64,000 nucleotides of DNA from Pseudomonas mosselii (GTDB taxonomy: Bacteria; Pseudomonadota; Gammaproteobacteria; Pseudomonadales; Pseudomonadaceae): NCBI RefSeq assembly GCF_019823065.1, contig NZ_CP081966.1:4433501-4497500 (forward strand). The letters run 5' to 3'. The notes beneath the pieces are model-generated. The model saw only the letters and a list, made by a program, of their open reading frames with translations. It did no database searches and was not told the DNA's origin. A program made the translations under genes and the position numbers. Numbering within the stretch: the first letter of the stretch is position 1; each line of letters opens with the position of its first letter. Below, one piece after another: positions 38,196 to 45,826 of the stretch.

Positions 38196-39575
38196 ATGCA
38201 AGCGCTCATCAATACCACCCTGCTGATCATCGGCGGCGGCCCCGGCGGCTATGTGGCCGCCATCCGCGCCGGGCAACTGGGCATCCCCACCGTGCTGGTC
38301 GAAGGCCAGGCCCTGGGCGGTACCTGCTTGAACATCGGCTGCATTCCCTCGAAGGCGCTGATTCACGTGGCCGAGCAGTTCCACCAGGCCAGCCGTTACA
38401 CCGAGCCTTCGCCGCTGGGCATCAGCGTGGCCTCGCCGCGGCTGGACATCACGCGCAGCGTCGAGTGGAAGGACGGCATCGTTGATCGCCTCACCAGCGG
38501 CGTCGCCGCCCTGCTGAAAAAGCACGGCGTGAAGGTGATCCATGGCTGGGCGAAGATCCTCGACGGCAAGAATGTCGAGGTCGATGGCCAGCGCATCCAG
38601 TGCGAGCACCTGCTGCTGGCCACCGGCTCGAACAGCGTCGAACTGCCGATGCTGCCGGTCGGCGGGCCAATCATCTCGTCCACCGAGGCCCTGGCGCCCA
38701 AGGCGCTGCCCCAGCACCTGGTGGTGGTCGGCGGCGGCTACATTGGCCTGGAACTGGGCATCGCCTACCGCAAGCTTGGCGCCAAGGTCAGCGTGGTGGA
38801 GGCCCGCGAACGCATCCTGCCGACCTACGACGCCGAACTCACCGCGCCGGTGGCCGACTCGATCAGGAAACTCGGCATCGCCCTGTACCTGGGCCACAGT
38901 GTCGAAGGCTATGCCGACGGCTGCCTGCTGGCCAGCGACGGCCAGGGTGGCCAGCTGCGCCTTGAGGCTGACCAGGTGCTGGTGGCCGTGGGCCGTCGCC
39001 CTCGTATCAAGGGCTTCGGCCTGGAAAGCCTGGACCTGAAGATGAACGGCGCGGCCATCGCCATCGACGAACGCTGCCAGACCAGCATGCGCAACGTCTG
39101 GGCCATCGGCGACGTGGCCGGCGAGCCGATGCTGGCGCACCGGGCCATGGCCCAGGGCGAGATGGTCGCCGAGATCATCGCCGGCAACAGCCGACGCTTC
39201 GAGCCGAGCGCGATCGCCGCGGTGTGCTTCACCGATCCGGAAGTGGTGGTGGTCGGCCAGACCCCGGAACACGCCAGCCAGCAGGGCGTAGACTGCATCG
39301 TCGCGCAGTTCCCCTTCGCCGCCAACGGCCGGGCCATGAGCCTGGAATCGAAGACCGGCTTCGTGCGCGTGGTGGCCCGTCGCGACAACCACCTGATCCT
39401 CGGCTGGCAGGCCGTGGGCGCGGCGGTGTCGGAACTGTCGACCGCCTTCGCCCAGTCGCTGGAGATGGGCGCTCGCCTGGAAGACATCGCCGGCACCATC
39501 CACGCCCACCCAACCCTGGGCGAGGCGGTGCAGGAAGCGGCGCTGCGCGCCCTGGGGCACGCCCTGCACATCTGA
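38196..39575 (+). CDS. lpdV: Dihydrolipoyl dehydrogenase (E3-val)
   Basis: LpdV (459 aa) is the FAD-dependent E3 dedicated to the branched-chain complex. It has the FAD motif [18 protein letters not shown], the redox disulfide C44/C49 in [13 protein letters not shown], the NAD-binding motif [13 protein letters not shown], and the C-terminal interface [14 protein letters not shown] with the active-site His-Glu pair. It starts 2 bp after the bkdB stop and ends the operon. Confidence 0.97.
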   Translation: MQALINTTLLIIGGGPGGYVAAIRAGQLGIPTVLVEGQALGGTCLNIGCIPSKALIHVAEQFHQASRYTEPSPLGISVASPRLDITRSVEWKDGIVDRLTSGVAALLKKHGVKVIHGWAKILDGKNVEVDGQRIQCEHLLLATGSNSVELPMLPVGGPIISSTEALAPKALPQHLVVVGGGYIGLELGIAYRKLGAKVSVVEARERILPTYDAELTAPVADSIRKLGIALYLGHSVEGYADGCLLASDGQGGQLRLEADQVLVAVGRRPRIKGFGLESLDLKMNGAAIAIDERCQTSMRNVWAIGDVAGEPMLAHRAMAQGEMVAEIIAGNSRRFEPSAIAAVCFTDPEVVVVGQTPEHASQQGVDCIVAQFPFAANGRAMSLESKTGFVRVVARRDNHLILGWQAVGAAVSELSTAFAQSLEMGARLEDIAGTIHAHPTLGEAVQEAALRALGHALHI

Positions 39576-39605
39576 CCTGACACTGAAGCGGCAATCGCCG
39601 ATTTG

Positions 39606-39639
39606 GCCCGCTGCGCCCCTGGCGCCGCGGGTCTTTTTT
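39606..39639 (+). terminator. Terminator of the bkd operon
   Basis: The GC-rich stem GCCCGC-TGCGCC with GGCGCC-GCGGGT is followed by TTTTTT, about 30 bp after the lpdV stop. It ends at the stop of the convergent GGDEF gene. Confidence 0.85.
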
Positions 39640-40637
39640 CATTCGGCGACAACGTTCTTGCCGGCCGCCTTGGCCCGGTACAGCGCCTTGTCGGCACGGG
39701 CCAGCAGATCATGCCAGTCCTCCCCTTCCCGCCACTGCACCACGCCATAGCTCATGGTCAGCTGGCACTGACCAATTGGCGCCACCTTGGCCAGTGCCTC
39801 GCGGATTCGCTGGGCCGCTTCGCGCGCCTGCGCCAGTGAAGTCCGCGGCAAGACCACGACGAACTCATCACCGCCCCAGCGCGCCAGCAGGTCCTGCTCT
39901 TCCAGACACTGGCGGATCCGCTCGGTGACCTCGACCAGCGCCGCATCGCCACGGGCATGGCCGTGCAGGTCGTTGATCGGCTTGAAGTCGTCCAGATCCA
40001 TGGCGATCAACGCCAGCGGTTCGCGGAAGCGCCGGGCACGCTCGCACGCCTGCTCCAAGGTCTTTTCCAGGCGATAACGATTGGCGGTGCGGGTCAGGGC
40101 GTCACGCTCGGCCAACTCACGATTTTCGTCGAGCTGGCGCTGCAACTGCTGGTTGACCCAGGACAGTTCGCGGGTGCGCTCGGCCACCTGGCTTTCCAGG
40201 GACAGGTTACGCTGCTCAAGTTCCGCCACCAACCGCTTGCCCGGGTCGATATTGCGGTGAGCACCCAGCATGCGCGCCACCGAACCATCGGCGTTGCGGG
40301 CGATGATATGGCCACTGTCCTCGATCCACAGGTAGCTGCCGTCCTGGCAGCGGCAACGGTACTCGATGCGATAGCGCTCATTGCGTTGGTTGATATATGC
40401 CTCGAAATGCGCCATCACCCGCGGGTAATCCTCGGGGTGGATCACGCTTTCCCAGGTCAACACGGAATTGTCCAGCGAATGGCTGGCGTAGCCGAGCATC
40501 GCGTACCAGCCAGGATTGCGGTAAACGTAGCCGTTGTTGGCATCCCAATCCCAGATGCCGTCGCTGATCAAATCGAACAAGGTGTGCAATTGCTGCTCGG
40601 TGAAGCCAGCCGGTAGTGGCTTTGCTGCCTGACTCAT
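39639..40637 (-). CDS. PAS-GGDEF diguanylate cyclase
   Basis: This 332-aa cytoplasmic protein has a PAS_3/PAC domain (about 12-140: FDLISDGIWDWDANNGYVYR, RIEYRCRCQDGSYLWIEDSG), a coiled linker (about 145-180) and a GGDEF domain (about 180-332). The active-site sequence is RWGGDEFVVVLPRTS, so cyclase activity is likely. There are no membrane segments and no EAL domain. I chose ATG 40637 (MSQAAKPLPAGF) with GGGAG seven bases upstream; the frame is open to 40844 but that part lies in the divergent regulatory region. It is divergent from a sigma-54-driven gene. Confidence 0.92.
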   Translation of the reverse strand: MSQAAKPLPAGFTEQQLHTLFDLISDGIWDWDANNGYVYRNPGWYAMLGYASHSLDNSVLTWESVIHPEDYPRVMAHFEAYINQRNERYRIEYRCRCQDGSYLWIEDSGHIIARNADGSVARMLGAHRNIDPGKRLVAELEQRNLSLESQVAERTRELSWVNQQLQRQLDENRELAERDALTRTANRYRLEKTLEQACERARRFREPLALIAMDLDDFKPINDLHGHARGDAALVEVTERIRQCLEEQDLLARWGGDEFVVVLPRTSLAQAREAAQRIREALAKVAPIGQCQLTMSYGVVQWREGEDWHDLLARADKALYRAKAAGKNVVAE

Positions 40638-40701
40638 GGACGCGCTCCCTGTTGTCCAGCAACTGCGCCCCGTACCCGGTGCTGCCGACACATGATTGTG
40701 T

Positions 40702-40717
40702 TTGCCGCAAGCGGCAA
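40702..40717. promoter_or_regulatory. Palindrome TTGCCGC-AA-GCGGCAA (candidate activator site)
   Basis: This perfect 7-2-7 palindrome is centred about 120 bp upstream of the predicted sigma-54 start site of the gene at 40858. It is identical in both arms to the palindrome before flgF (23017-23032). Confidence 0.6.
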
Positions 40718-40718
40718 T

Positions 40719-40757
40719 CCTGTTCCTCTGCCGGGCAAGCATATTCCGAGGAACAGG
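40719..40757. repeat. 10-bp inverted repeat in the divergent region
   Basis: CCTGTTCCTC (40719-40728) and GAGGAACAGG (40748-40757) are perfect arms with a 19-nt spacer. It lies directly beside the TTGCCGC palindrome and is centred about 90 bp upstream of the sigma-54 start site. It may be a second regulator site. Confidence 0.6.
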
Positions 40758-40802
40758 CTGTCGGAATAGTCCTAACAGCCTATTTCGCCCCGGTCTCACT
40801 GC

Positions 40803-40817
40803 TGGCACAGCTTTTGC
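40803..40817 (+). promoter_or_regulatory. Sigma-54 promoter of the 182-aa gene
   Basis: TGGCAC-AGCTT-TTGC is an exact sigma-54 consensus. The predicted start at about 40829 gives a 29-base leader with a GGAGGAAAC ribosome site before the ATG. Confidence 0.88.
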
Positions 40818-40857
40818 CACTTTCGTCGCGTTCTCACGATCCATTCATGGAGGAAAC

Positions 40858-41406
40858 ATGCTTATTACAGCGAACGGCCTGGGTTGGCAGGCCGTGCAAC
40901 AGCAGCGCAGCGGTAACGAACAGTCCGCGGTTCAACCGTTCCCGTTCCAACTGGTCTCAGCCAGCGGCAAAGCTTCGGCGCAGCAGAACAGCCAGGGCAG
41001 CACCTCGCAACAGCATGCCGAGGACAACCGCAAGGAAGCTTTCTCCAAGCTCATGGTCATGCTGCACAACCCCGACGCGGCGAAGCAGGAGCAGACCAGC
41101 GTGGGCAAACAGGAAGCATCCGGCGCCCTGCAGGAGTTTCGCGACTACATGAGCAAGTCACCGGCGCAGAAGATCAAGGAAAAGCTGCTCGCGGAGCTTG
41201 GCCTGACCAAGGAAGAATACGACGCGCTGCCGCCCGAAAGGAAAATGATGATCGACCAACAGATCGCCCAACGCATGCAGGAAGAGGCCGAGATGAAGGT
41301 CCAGGCCAAACTTGAGCAGCAGGCACAGGCCGCCAGCCAGCCGCATGGCAGCCTGAGTTCGACAGATGCCCGCGACATCGAAAAACGTTACAGCACCCAG
41401 CTCTGA
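40858..41406 (+). CDS. Unknown 182-aa protein with sigma-54 promoter
   Basis: I do not recognise this family. The protein has a Gln/Ser-rich N-terminal half (about 10-58) and a strongly helical, charged C-terminal half. The latter includes SPAQKIKEKLLAELGLTKEE (101-120), YDALPPERKMMIDQQIAQRM (121-140) and a Glu/Gln/Lys-rich coiled stretch to about 158. There is no signal peptide, no membrane segment and no cysteine, so it is probably cytoplasmic or an export substrate. ATG 40858 follows GGAGGAAAC. The consensus sigma-54 promoter and the palindrome shared with flgF suggest membership in the flagellar regulon. It ends one base from the convergent MocR gene. Confidence 0.85.
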   Translation: MLITANGLGWQAVQQQRSGNEQSAVQPFPFQLVSASGKASAQQNSQGSTSQQHAEDNRKEAFSKLMVMLHNPDAAKQEQTSVGKQEASGALQEFRDYMSKSPAQKIKEKLLAELGLTKEEYDALPPERKMMIDQQIAQRMQEEAEMKVQAKLEQQAQAASQPHGSLSSTDARDIEKRYSTQL

Positions 41407-41407
41407 C

Positions 41408-42799
41408 TCAGTAGAAGCGCTTCGGATCCCCTGACTCGAGCAGGCTGGCCAGCTGGGTCAGGGCGAAGCGCAGCTCCTCCCGGCTGGTCGGCGACATCAG
41501 CACGACCCGCACGCCACGCGGATCGCCCGTGCGCTCCACCTGGAACTGGCTGGCGCTCATCACCACCACGCCATTGGCCCGCGCCAGCAGGGCAAACTCG
41601 TCACTGCGCCATGGCTCGGGCAGGTTGAGCCAGAGGTGATAGCTGTGCGGTTGGCTTTGCAGCGATGCCTCGGTGAAGACTTCGCGGGCGATGGCCTGGC
41701 GCGCCGCCGCCTCGGCCCGATGCATTCGAATCAGTTGGCTGTCCAACCCTTCGCCGATCACATGGCTGGCCAGTTGCGCGGTCAACGGCGAAGGCATCCA
41801 CACCGTGCTGCGCACCATGGCGGTCAGGCGCGACAGCAATTTCGGCGGGCTGTACAGGTAGCCGATGCGCAGCGCCGGCATGACTGACTTGGACAGGCTG
41901 GTGAGGTAGATCGAACGCTCCGGGGCAAAAGTCGCCAGCGGCCGGGTCTGTGGGTCGGTGGCGAGGAAGCCGTAGATGTCATCGTCCAGCAGCAGGAAGT
42001 CGAACTCCTCCGCCAGCGCCGCGATCTGGGCACGGCGCTGGTTGGACATGATTGCCGTGGTTGGGTTCTGGCAGGTCGCCACGCACACCAGCATCGTGGG
42101 CCGCTCGCGCTGGCAGATCTCGCGCAAGGCCTCGGGAATGATGCCCTGCTCGTCCATCGGCACGCCCCGCAGGCGGCGGCCCAGGCCGTGGGCCACGGAA
42201 ATGATGCCCGGATAGCACAGCGACTCGCATAGCACCAGGTCGCCCGCCCCGGTCAGGGCGCTGATCGCCACCATCAGCCCGTGCTGTGCACCACTGGTGA
42301 TGACCACCTGCTGCCACTGCGCGCCTGGCAGCCACTGGCGCAACCATTGCGCGCCCGCCTCGCGATGCGCCGGGTGGCCCCCGTCGGGGGCGTAGTCCAG
42401 CACCTGCTCCAGTCGCGTGGTATTGGCCAGTTCGGTCAACGCGTTGCGCAACCAGTACTGCAGGGTTTCGCCGTAGGGCTTGATGATCGACAGGTCGAGT
42501 GCTTCGCCGCGGGCAGCGGGCGCCGCGCGGGTAACGACAGGGGCCTCGCCGGTGTCGGCGATCCGGTCGAGGACGTAGGTGCCACGCCCCACCTCGCCCT
42601 GGGTCAGGCCACGCCGTGACGCCTCGGTGTAGGCGCGGCTGATGGTGCCCGGGGTGACATCCAGCGCCTGTGCCAGTTCGCGCAGCGTCGGCAAGCGCTC
42701 GCCACGGCGCAGCGCGCCGCTGGCGATGTCATGCGCCAAGGCATCGGCAATGGACAGGTAGACAGGCTGATTGCTTTCGCTGATCCGTGGAACCCACAT
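41408..42799 (-). CDS. MocR-type transcriptional regulator (GntR HTH + aminotransferase-like)
   Basis: This 463-aa protein has a GntR winged helix (about 10-75: SIADALAHDIASGALRRGER, LRELAQALDVTPGTISRAYT) fused to a class I aminotransferase-like domain (about 110-460). PLP-site features include the lysine of LTSLSKSVMPALRIGY. MocR proteins sense PLP or amino compounds and often control a divergent gene. Here the divergent neighbour is a BenE-family transporter. The 187-bp region between them is rich in TTGAAT/ATTCAA repeats. Confidence 0.93.
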   Translation of the reverse strand: MWVPRISESNQPVYLSIADALAHDIASGALRRGERLPTLRELAQALDVTPGTISRAYTEASRRGLTQGEVGRGTYVLDRIADTGEAPVVTRAAPAARGEALDLSIIKPYGETLQYWLRNALTELANTTRLEQVLDYAPDGGHPAHREAGAQWLRQWLPGAQWQQVVITSGAQHGLMVAISALTGAGDLVLCESLCYPGIISVAHGLGRRLRGVPMDEQGIIPEALREICQRERPTMLVCVATCQNPTTAIMSNQRRAQIAALAEEFDFLLLDDDIYGFLATDPQTRPLATFAPERSIYLTSLSKSVMPALRIGYLYSPPKLLSRLTAMVRSTVWMPSPLTAQLASHVIGEGLDSQLIRMHRAEAAARQAIAREVFTEASLQSQPHSYHLWLNLPEPWRSDEFALLARANGVVVMSASQFQVERTGDPRGVRVVLMSPTSREELRFALTQLASLLESGDPKRFY

Positions 42800-42909
42800 G
42801 AGACGGCTACCGGGCTGAAAATGATTGAAATTTGAACATACAGGTCGACTTGAGTCGATCCTTCGAGCGATTCAAGTTGTTAGCAGCATCCGCGTGAGAG
42901 TCGCCCCAC

Positions 42910-42937
42910 TTGAATTCAGGTCTCGTTACCGTATAGA
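42910..42937 (+). promoter_or_regulatory. Sigma-70 promoter of the BenE-family gene
   Basis: TTGAAT, 16 bases, then TATAGA lies about 50 bp before the transporter ATG. Confidence 0.6.
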
Positions 42938-42950
42938 TTCAATTTGAATC
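42936..42950. promoter_or_regulatory. Palindromic operator GATTCAA-T-TTGAATC
   Basis: A perfect palindrome overlaps the -10 end and the start site of the transporter promoter. It is followed by GAATCAAT and GAATCAAT repeats, and related TTGAA sequences occur at 42832 and 42880. It is the likely site of the divergent MocR regulator. Confidence 0.6.
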
Positions 42951-42986
42951 GAATCAATCGAATCAATTAACTCAAATGGACTCGCC

Positions 42987-44189
42987 ATGGATAACCTCAG
43001 AAAGGATTTTTCCGTCTCCGCCCTGGTCGCCGGCCTGATCGCCGTGATCATTTCCTACGCCGGCCCCTTGATTATCGTGTTCCAGGCCGCTGACCAGGCG
43101 GGCCTCGGCAACGAAGCGACTGCTTCGTGGATCTGGGCCATCTCCATCGGCAGCGGCCTGACCGGCCTGCTGCTGAGCTGGAAACTGCGGGTGCCGGTGA
43201 TCACTGCCTGGTCCACGCCTGGCGCGGCGTTATTGGTGTCGATGCTGCCGGGCGTGTCACTGGCCCAGGCGGTGGGCGCCTACATCGTCGCCTCGCTGCT
43301 GATTGGCGTGATCGCCCTGAGCGGAGCCTTCGACAAGCTGATGAATCGCCTGCCCAAGGCCATTGCCGCAGCGATGCTGGCCGGCATCCTGTTCCGCTTC
43401 GGCGCCGAGCTGTTCAGCTCGATCCGCCTGCAGCCCGTGCTGGTGCTGTCGATGCTGGCGAGCTATCTGCTGTTCAAGCGCCTGTCGCCGCGCTACGCGA
43501 TTCTTTCGGTGCTGATCGTCGGTTGCGGCCTCGCCGCCGGCCTGGGCCAATTGGACACCCAGGCCCTGGTGCTGGAAATGACCATGCCGACCTGGACCAG
43601 CCCACAGTGGAGTTGGCAGGCCATCGTCAATATCGGCCTGCCTCTGGCCCTGGTGTCGCTCACCGGCCAGTCGGTGCCCGGCATTGCCGTGCTGCGCACC
43701 TCCGGCTACCAGGTACCGGCACGCCCGATCGTCTCGGTCACCGCCCTGGGTTCGCTGCTGCTGGCGCCATTCGGCTGCCACGGCGTCAACCTGGCGGCGA
43801 TCACCGCTGCCATCTGCACCGGCCGCGAGGCCCACGAGAATCCGGACAAACGCTACATCGCCGGCATGGCCTGCGGCGCCTTCTACCTGCTGATGGGCAG
43901 CTTCGGCGCGACCTTGGCCTCGGTGTTCGCCGCCTTGCCGAGGGAACTGATCGCCGCCCTCGCCGGCCTCGCGCTGTTCGGCGCCATCGCCAACGGCCTG
44001 GCCGGCGCCATGAATGACGAGAAACAGCGGGAGCCGGCGCTGATCACCTTCCTGGTCACCGCATCCGGCATGAGCCTGCTCGGCCTTGGCGCCGCGTTCT
44101 GGGGGCTGATCTTCGGGCTGGCGGCACACTTCGCCCTGAGCTACAGCCGTACGACGCGACAGCCGCAGACAAGCGTTCAGGTTCGTTGA
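42987..44189 (+). CDS. BenE/YdcO-family transporter
   Basis: This 400-aa integral membrane protein with about 11-12 hydrophobic segments matches the BenE (benzoate-H+ symporter-like) family. Motifs include VPVITAWSTPGAALL near residues 70-85 and APFGCHGVNLAAITAAICTG in the middle. YdcO is the uncharacterised member; no aromatic degradation genes lie nearby, so benzoate is not supported as the substrate. It is divergent from a MocR regulator that probably controls it. Confidence 0.9.
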   Translation: MDNLRKDFSVSALVAGLIAVIISYAGPLIIVFQAADQAGLGNEATASWIWAISIGSGLTGLLLSWKLRVPVITAWSTPGAALLVSMLPGVSLAQAVGAYIVASLLIGVIALSGAFDKLMNRLPKAIAAAMLAGILFRFGAELFSSIRLQPVLVLSMLASYLLFKRLSPRYAILSVLIVGCGLAAGLGQLDTQALVLEMTMPTWTSPQWSWQAIVNIGLPLALVSLTGQSVPGIAVLRTSGYQVPARPIVSVTALGSLLLAPFGCHGVNLAAITAAICTGREAHENPDKRYIAGMACGAFYLLMGSFGATLASVFAALPRELIAALAGLALFGAIANGLAGAMNDEKQREPALITFLVTASGMSLLGLGAAFWGLIFGLAAHFALSYSRTTRQPQTSVQVR

Positions 44190-44216
44190 ACGAAGACAAG
44201 GGGAATGGGGGATAAA

Positions 44217-44293
44217 TGGCGTCCCAGGGCAGGTTCGAACTGCCAACCTTCCCCTTAGGAGGGGGATGCTCTATCCAATTGAGCTACTGAGAC
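44217..44293 (-). tRNA. tRNA-Arg (anticodon CCT)
   Basis: A 77-nt cloverleaf. The acceptor stem GTCTCAG/CTGGGAC is followed by discriminator G and an encoded CCA. The anticodon loop CTCCTAA is closed by CCCC/GGGG, and the T arm is GGCAG-TTCGAAC-CTGCC. The anticodon CCT reads AGG. Confidence 0.95.
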
Positions 44294-44367
44294 ACTGGAG
44301 CCGACAACAGACGCTGTGCGGCGGGGACGGCGAGCATGTTAACCAGCGTGTGGGCATTTGTCATGTA

Positions 44368-44991
44368 TCAATCGGGCATTTTGCACGTCGGCTTTTTCCC
44401 CGCCGCGTCGGCGATCACGCCTTCGCAGCGCAACAGCGCAAGCAACGCCTCGACCGCGCTGACCAGAGAAGCAGAGTTGTCCACGACATGCACGCTGGGA
44501 TCATAGGCCTGCAACCTGAAGTTGCGGGCCAGGCGCTGCTCGATCTCTTCGTTGCTCTCCCGCCCCCTGGCCAGCAATCGCTGCCGTAGCGCCTGCTGGG
44601 AAACCGTCAGCCCCACGGCCACCAGGTCGGGATAACGCTGCCGGGCGTTGGTCAGGTAGGCACGAGAGCCATTGACCAGCACCGACCGCCCTGCGGCGAG
44701 CCACGCGTCCAGCTGTACGGGAATGCCATAGCTCAGGCCGTTCGCCTGCCAATTCAGGGCAAACGCCCCCGCCTCGCGCATCGTCTCGAAGCGCTCGACA
44801 CTCACCCCCAGCGCGTCTTCACCCTTGGCCTCGGCCGAGCGCGTGATGACCCGGCGGGCGATTTCGATGCCGTGGGCAATCAATCGCTGACGCGCCGCTT
44901 CGATCAGGGAATCTTTTCCCGAACCAGACGGTCCCATGAGGAATATCAAGCGCCCTCTTGAGGCCGCACCACCGCTTGCGTCATATTGCAT
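44368..44991 (-). CDS. phnN: Ribose 1,5-bisphosphate phosphokinase PhnN
   Basis: PhnN (207 aa) phosphorylates ribose 1,5-bisphosphate to PRPP. It has the P-loop LMGPSGSGKDSLI near residue 20, the guanylate-kinase-like fold with RVITRSAEAKGEDALGVSVE, and VLVNGSRAYLTNARQRYPDL. The ATG at 44991 (MQYDASGG) is preferred over an upstream TTG. No other C-P lyase genes are in the window, so it is an orphan here. It lies next to a tRNA gene. Confidence 0.88.
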   Translation of the reverse strand: MQYDASGGAASRGRLIFLMGPSGSGKDSLIEAARQRLIAHGIEIARRVITRSAEAKGEDALGVSVERFETMREAGAFALNWQANGLSYGIPVQLDAWLAAGRSVLVNGSRAYLTNARQRYPDLVAVGLTVSQQALRQRLLARGRESNEEIEQRLARNFRLQAYDPSVHVVDNSASLVSAVEALLALLRCEGVIADAAGKKPTCKMPD

Positions 44992-45337
44992 AGCCACTAT
45001 GCTCAATGTGTGGGAAACCAGCGAATTCCTGGATTTTCCCTAGGCCTTTGCCGTCTTTTACCAGATTTTGACGGCATTTGTCTGACGCCGGTGCAATTCG
45101 ATGAATGTGAAACTTTTCAAACCAGTGCTCATTTCTGATAATTGGTACTGGCAAAAAGCCTTTATCGAGATCACTATTTGTCACAGAATTGACGCCAAGG
45201 AAACGGCGACCATGAGGCAAGATGAAGAACCAAAATCACATCACGGTTGAACATTTTGTCGTCGCCGCGGTCGTACTTCCACCGTGCGGCCAATTTGCGA
45301 ACCGCTCCCCCTGAACCAGAACAACCGGTCAATTTAT
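44992..45337. promoter_or_regulatory. phnN-amrZ intergenic region
   Basis: This region of about 345 bp holds the divergent control sequences of phnN and amrZ. At 45149-45160 it has TGGCAAAAAGCC, close to the AmrZ core GGCAAAACGCC, consistent with the known autorepression of amrZ. I see no gene inside and no clear consensus sigma-70 promoter. Confidence 0.55.
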
Positions 45338-45664
45338 ATGCGCCCAATGAAACAGGCTATCTATTCGAGCCGCACCGCCGACAAGTTTGTCGTCCGCCTG
45401 CCAGACGGGATGCGCGAGCGCATTGCCGAGGTAGCGCGCAACCATCACCGCAGCATGAACTCCGAAATCATCGCACGTCTGGAGCAGAGCCTTATCCAGG
45501 AAGGTGCCTTGGGTGACGAACTGAGCATGCGCCTGGACAGCCCAGAGCTCAGCCTCCATGAACGTGAACTGCTGCAGCGCTTCCGCCAGTTGTCCCATCG
45601 CCAGCAGAATGCGCTGGTCGCCCTCATCGCTCACGATGTGGAAATGGCCGCCGACGCGTCCTGA
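45338..45664 (+). CDS. amrZ: Ribbon-helix-helix regulator AmrZ
   Basis: AmrZ (108 aa) is the Arc-type ribbon-helix-helix regulator of alginate, motility and c-di-GMP genes in Pseudomonas. The DNA-binding part is [20 protein letters not shown] (about 10-29) followed by the helix pair [20 protein letters not shown]. The C-terminal oligomerisation domain is [20 protein letters not shown], then [16 protein letters not shown] chose ATG 45338 ([11 protein letters not shown]) from the family start; the ribosome site is weak. AmrZ is known to act on fleQ in some pseudomonads. Confidence 0.93.
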   Translation: MRPMKQAIYSSRTADKFVVRLPDGMRERIAEVARNHHRSMNSEIIARLEQSLIQEGALGDELSMRLDSPELSLHERELLQRFRQLSHRQQNALVALIAHDVEMAADAS

Positions 45665-45688
45665 TCCAGGCAAGCGACAACCGCACAC

Positions 45689-45716
45689 AAAAAAGCCAGC
45701 GCAAGCTGGCTTTTTT
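45689..45716. terminator. Terminator of amrZ
   Basis: AAAAAAGCCAGC-GCAA-GCTGGCTTTTTT is a perfect 12-bp stem 24 bp after the amrZ stop. Confidence 0.92.
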
Positions 45717-45755
45717 GCATCTGATGATTGCAGAGTTGCGACGGGGTCACGCACG

Positions 45756-45803
45756 CCCCTGTAGGAGCGGCCCTATCGCGACACAAGGCCGCTCCTACAG
45801 GGG
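45756..45803. repeat. REP-type inverted repeat
   Basis: The 17-bp arms (CCCCTGTAGGAGCGGCC and its exact complement) flank a 14-nt spacer. It is the P. putida-type REP motif with CTCCTACAGGGG and lies between two convergent genes, where it may also end mgtE transcripts. Confidence 0.85.
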
Positions 45804-45826
45804 TTGGCATGGCCTGAGCACCACGC

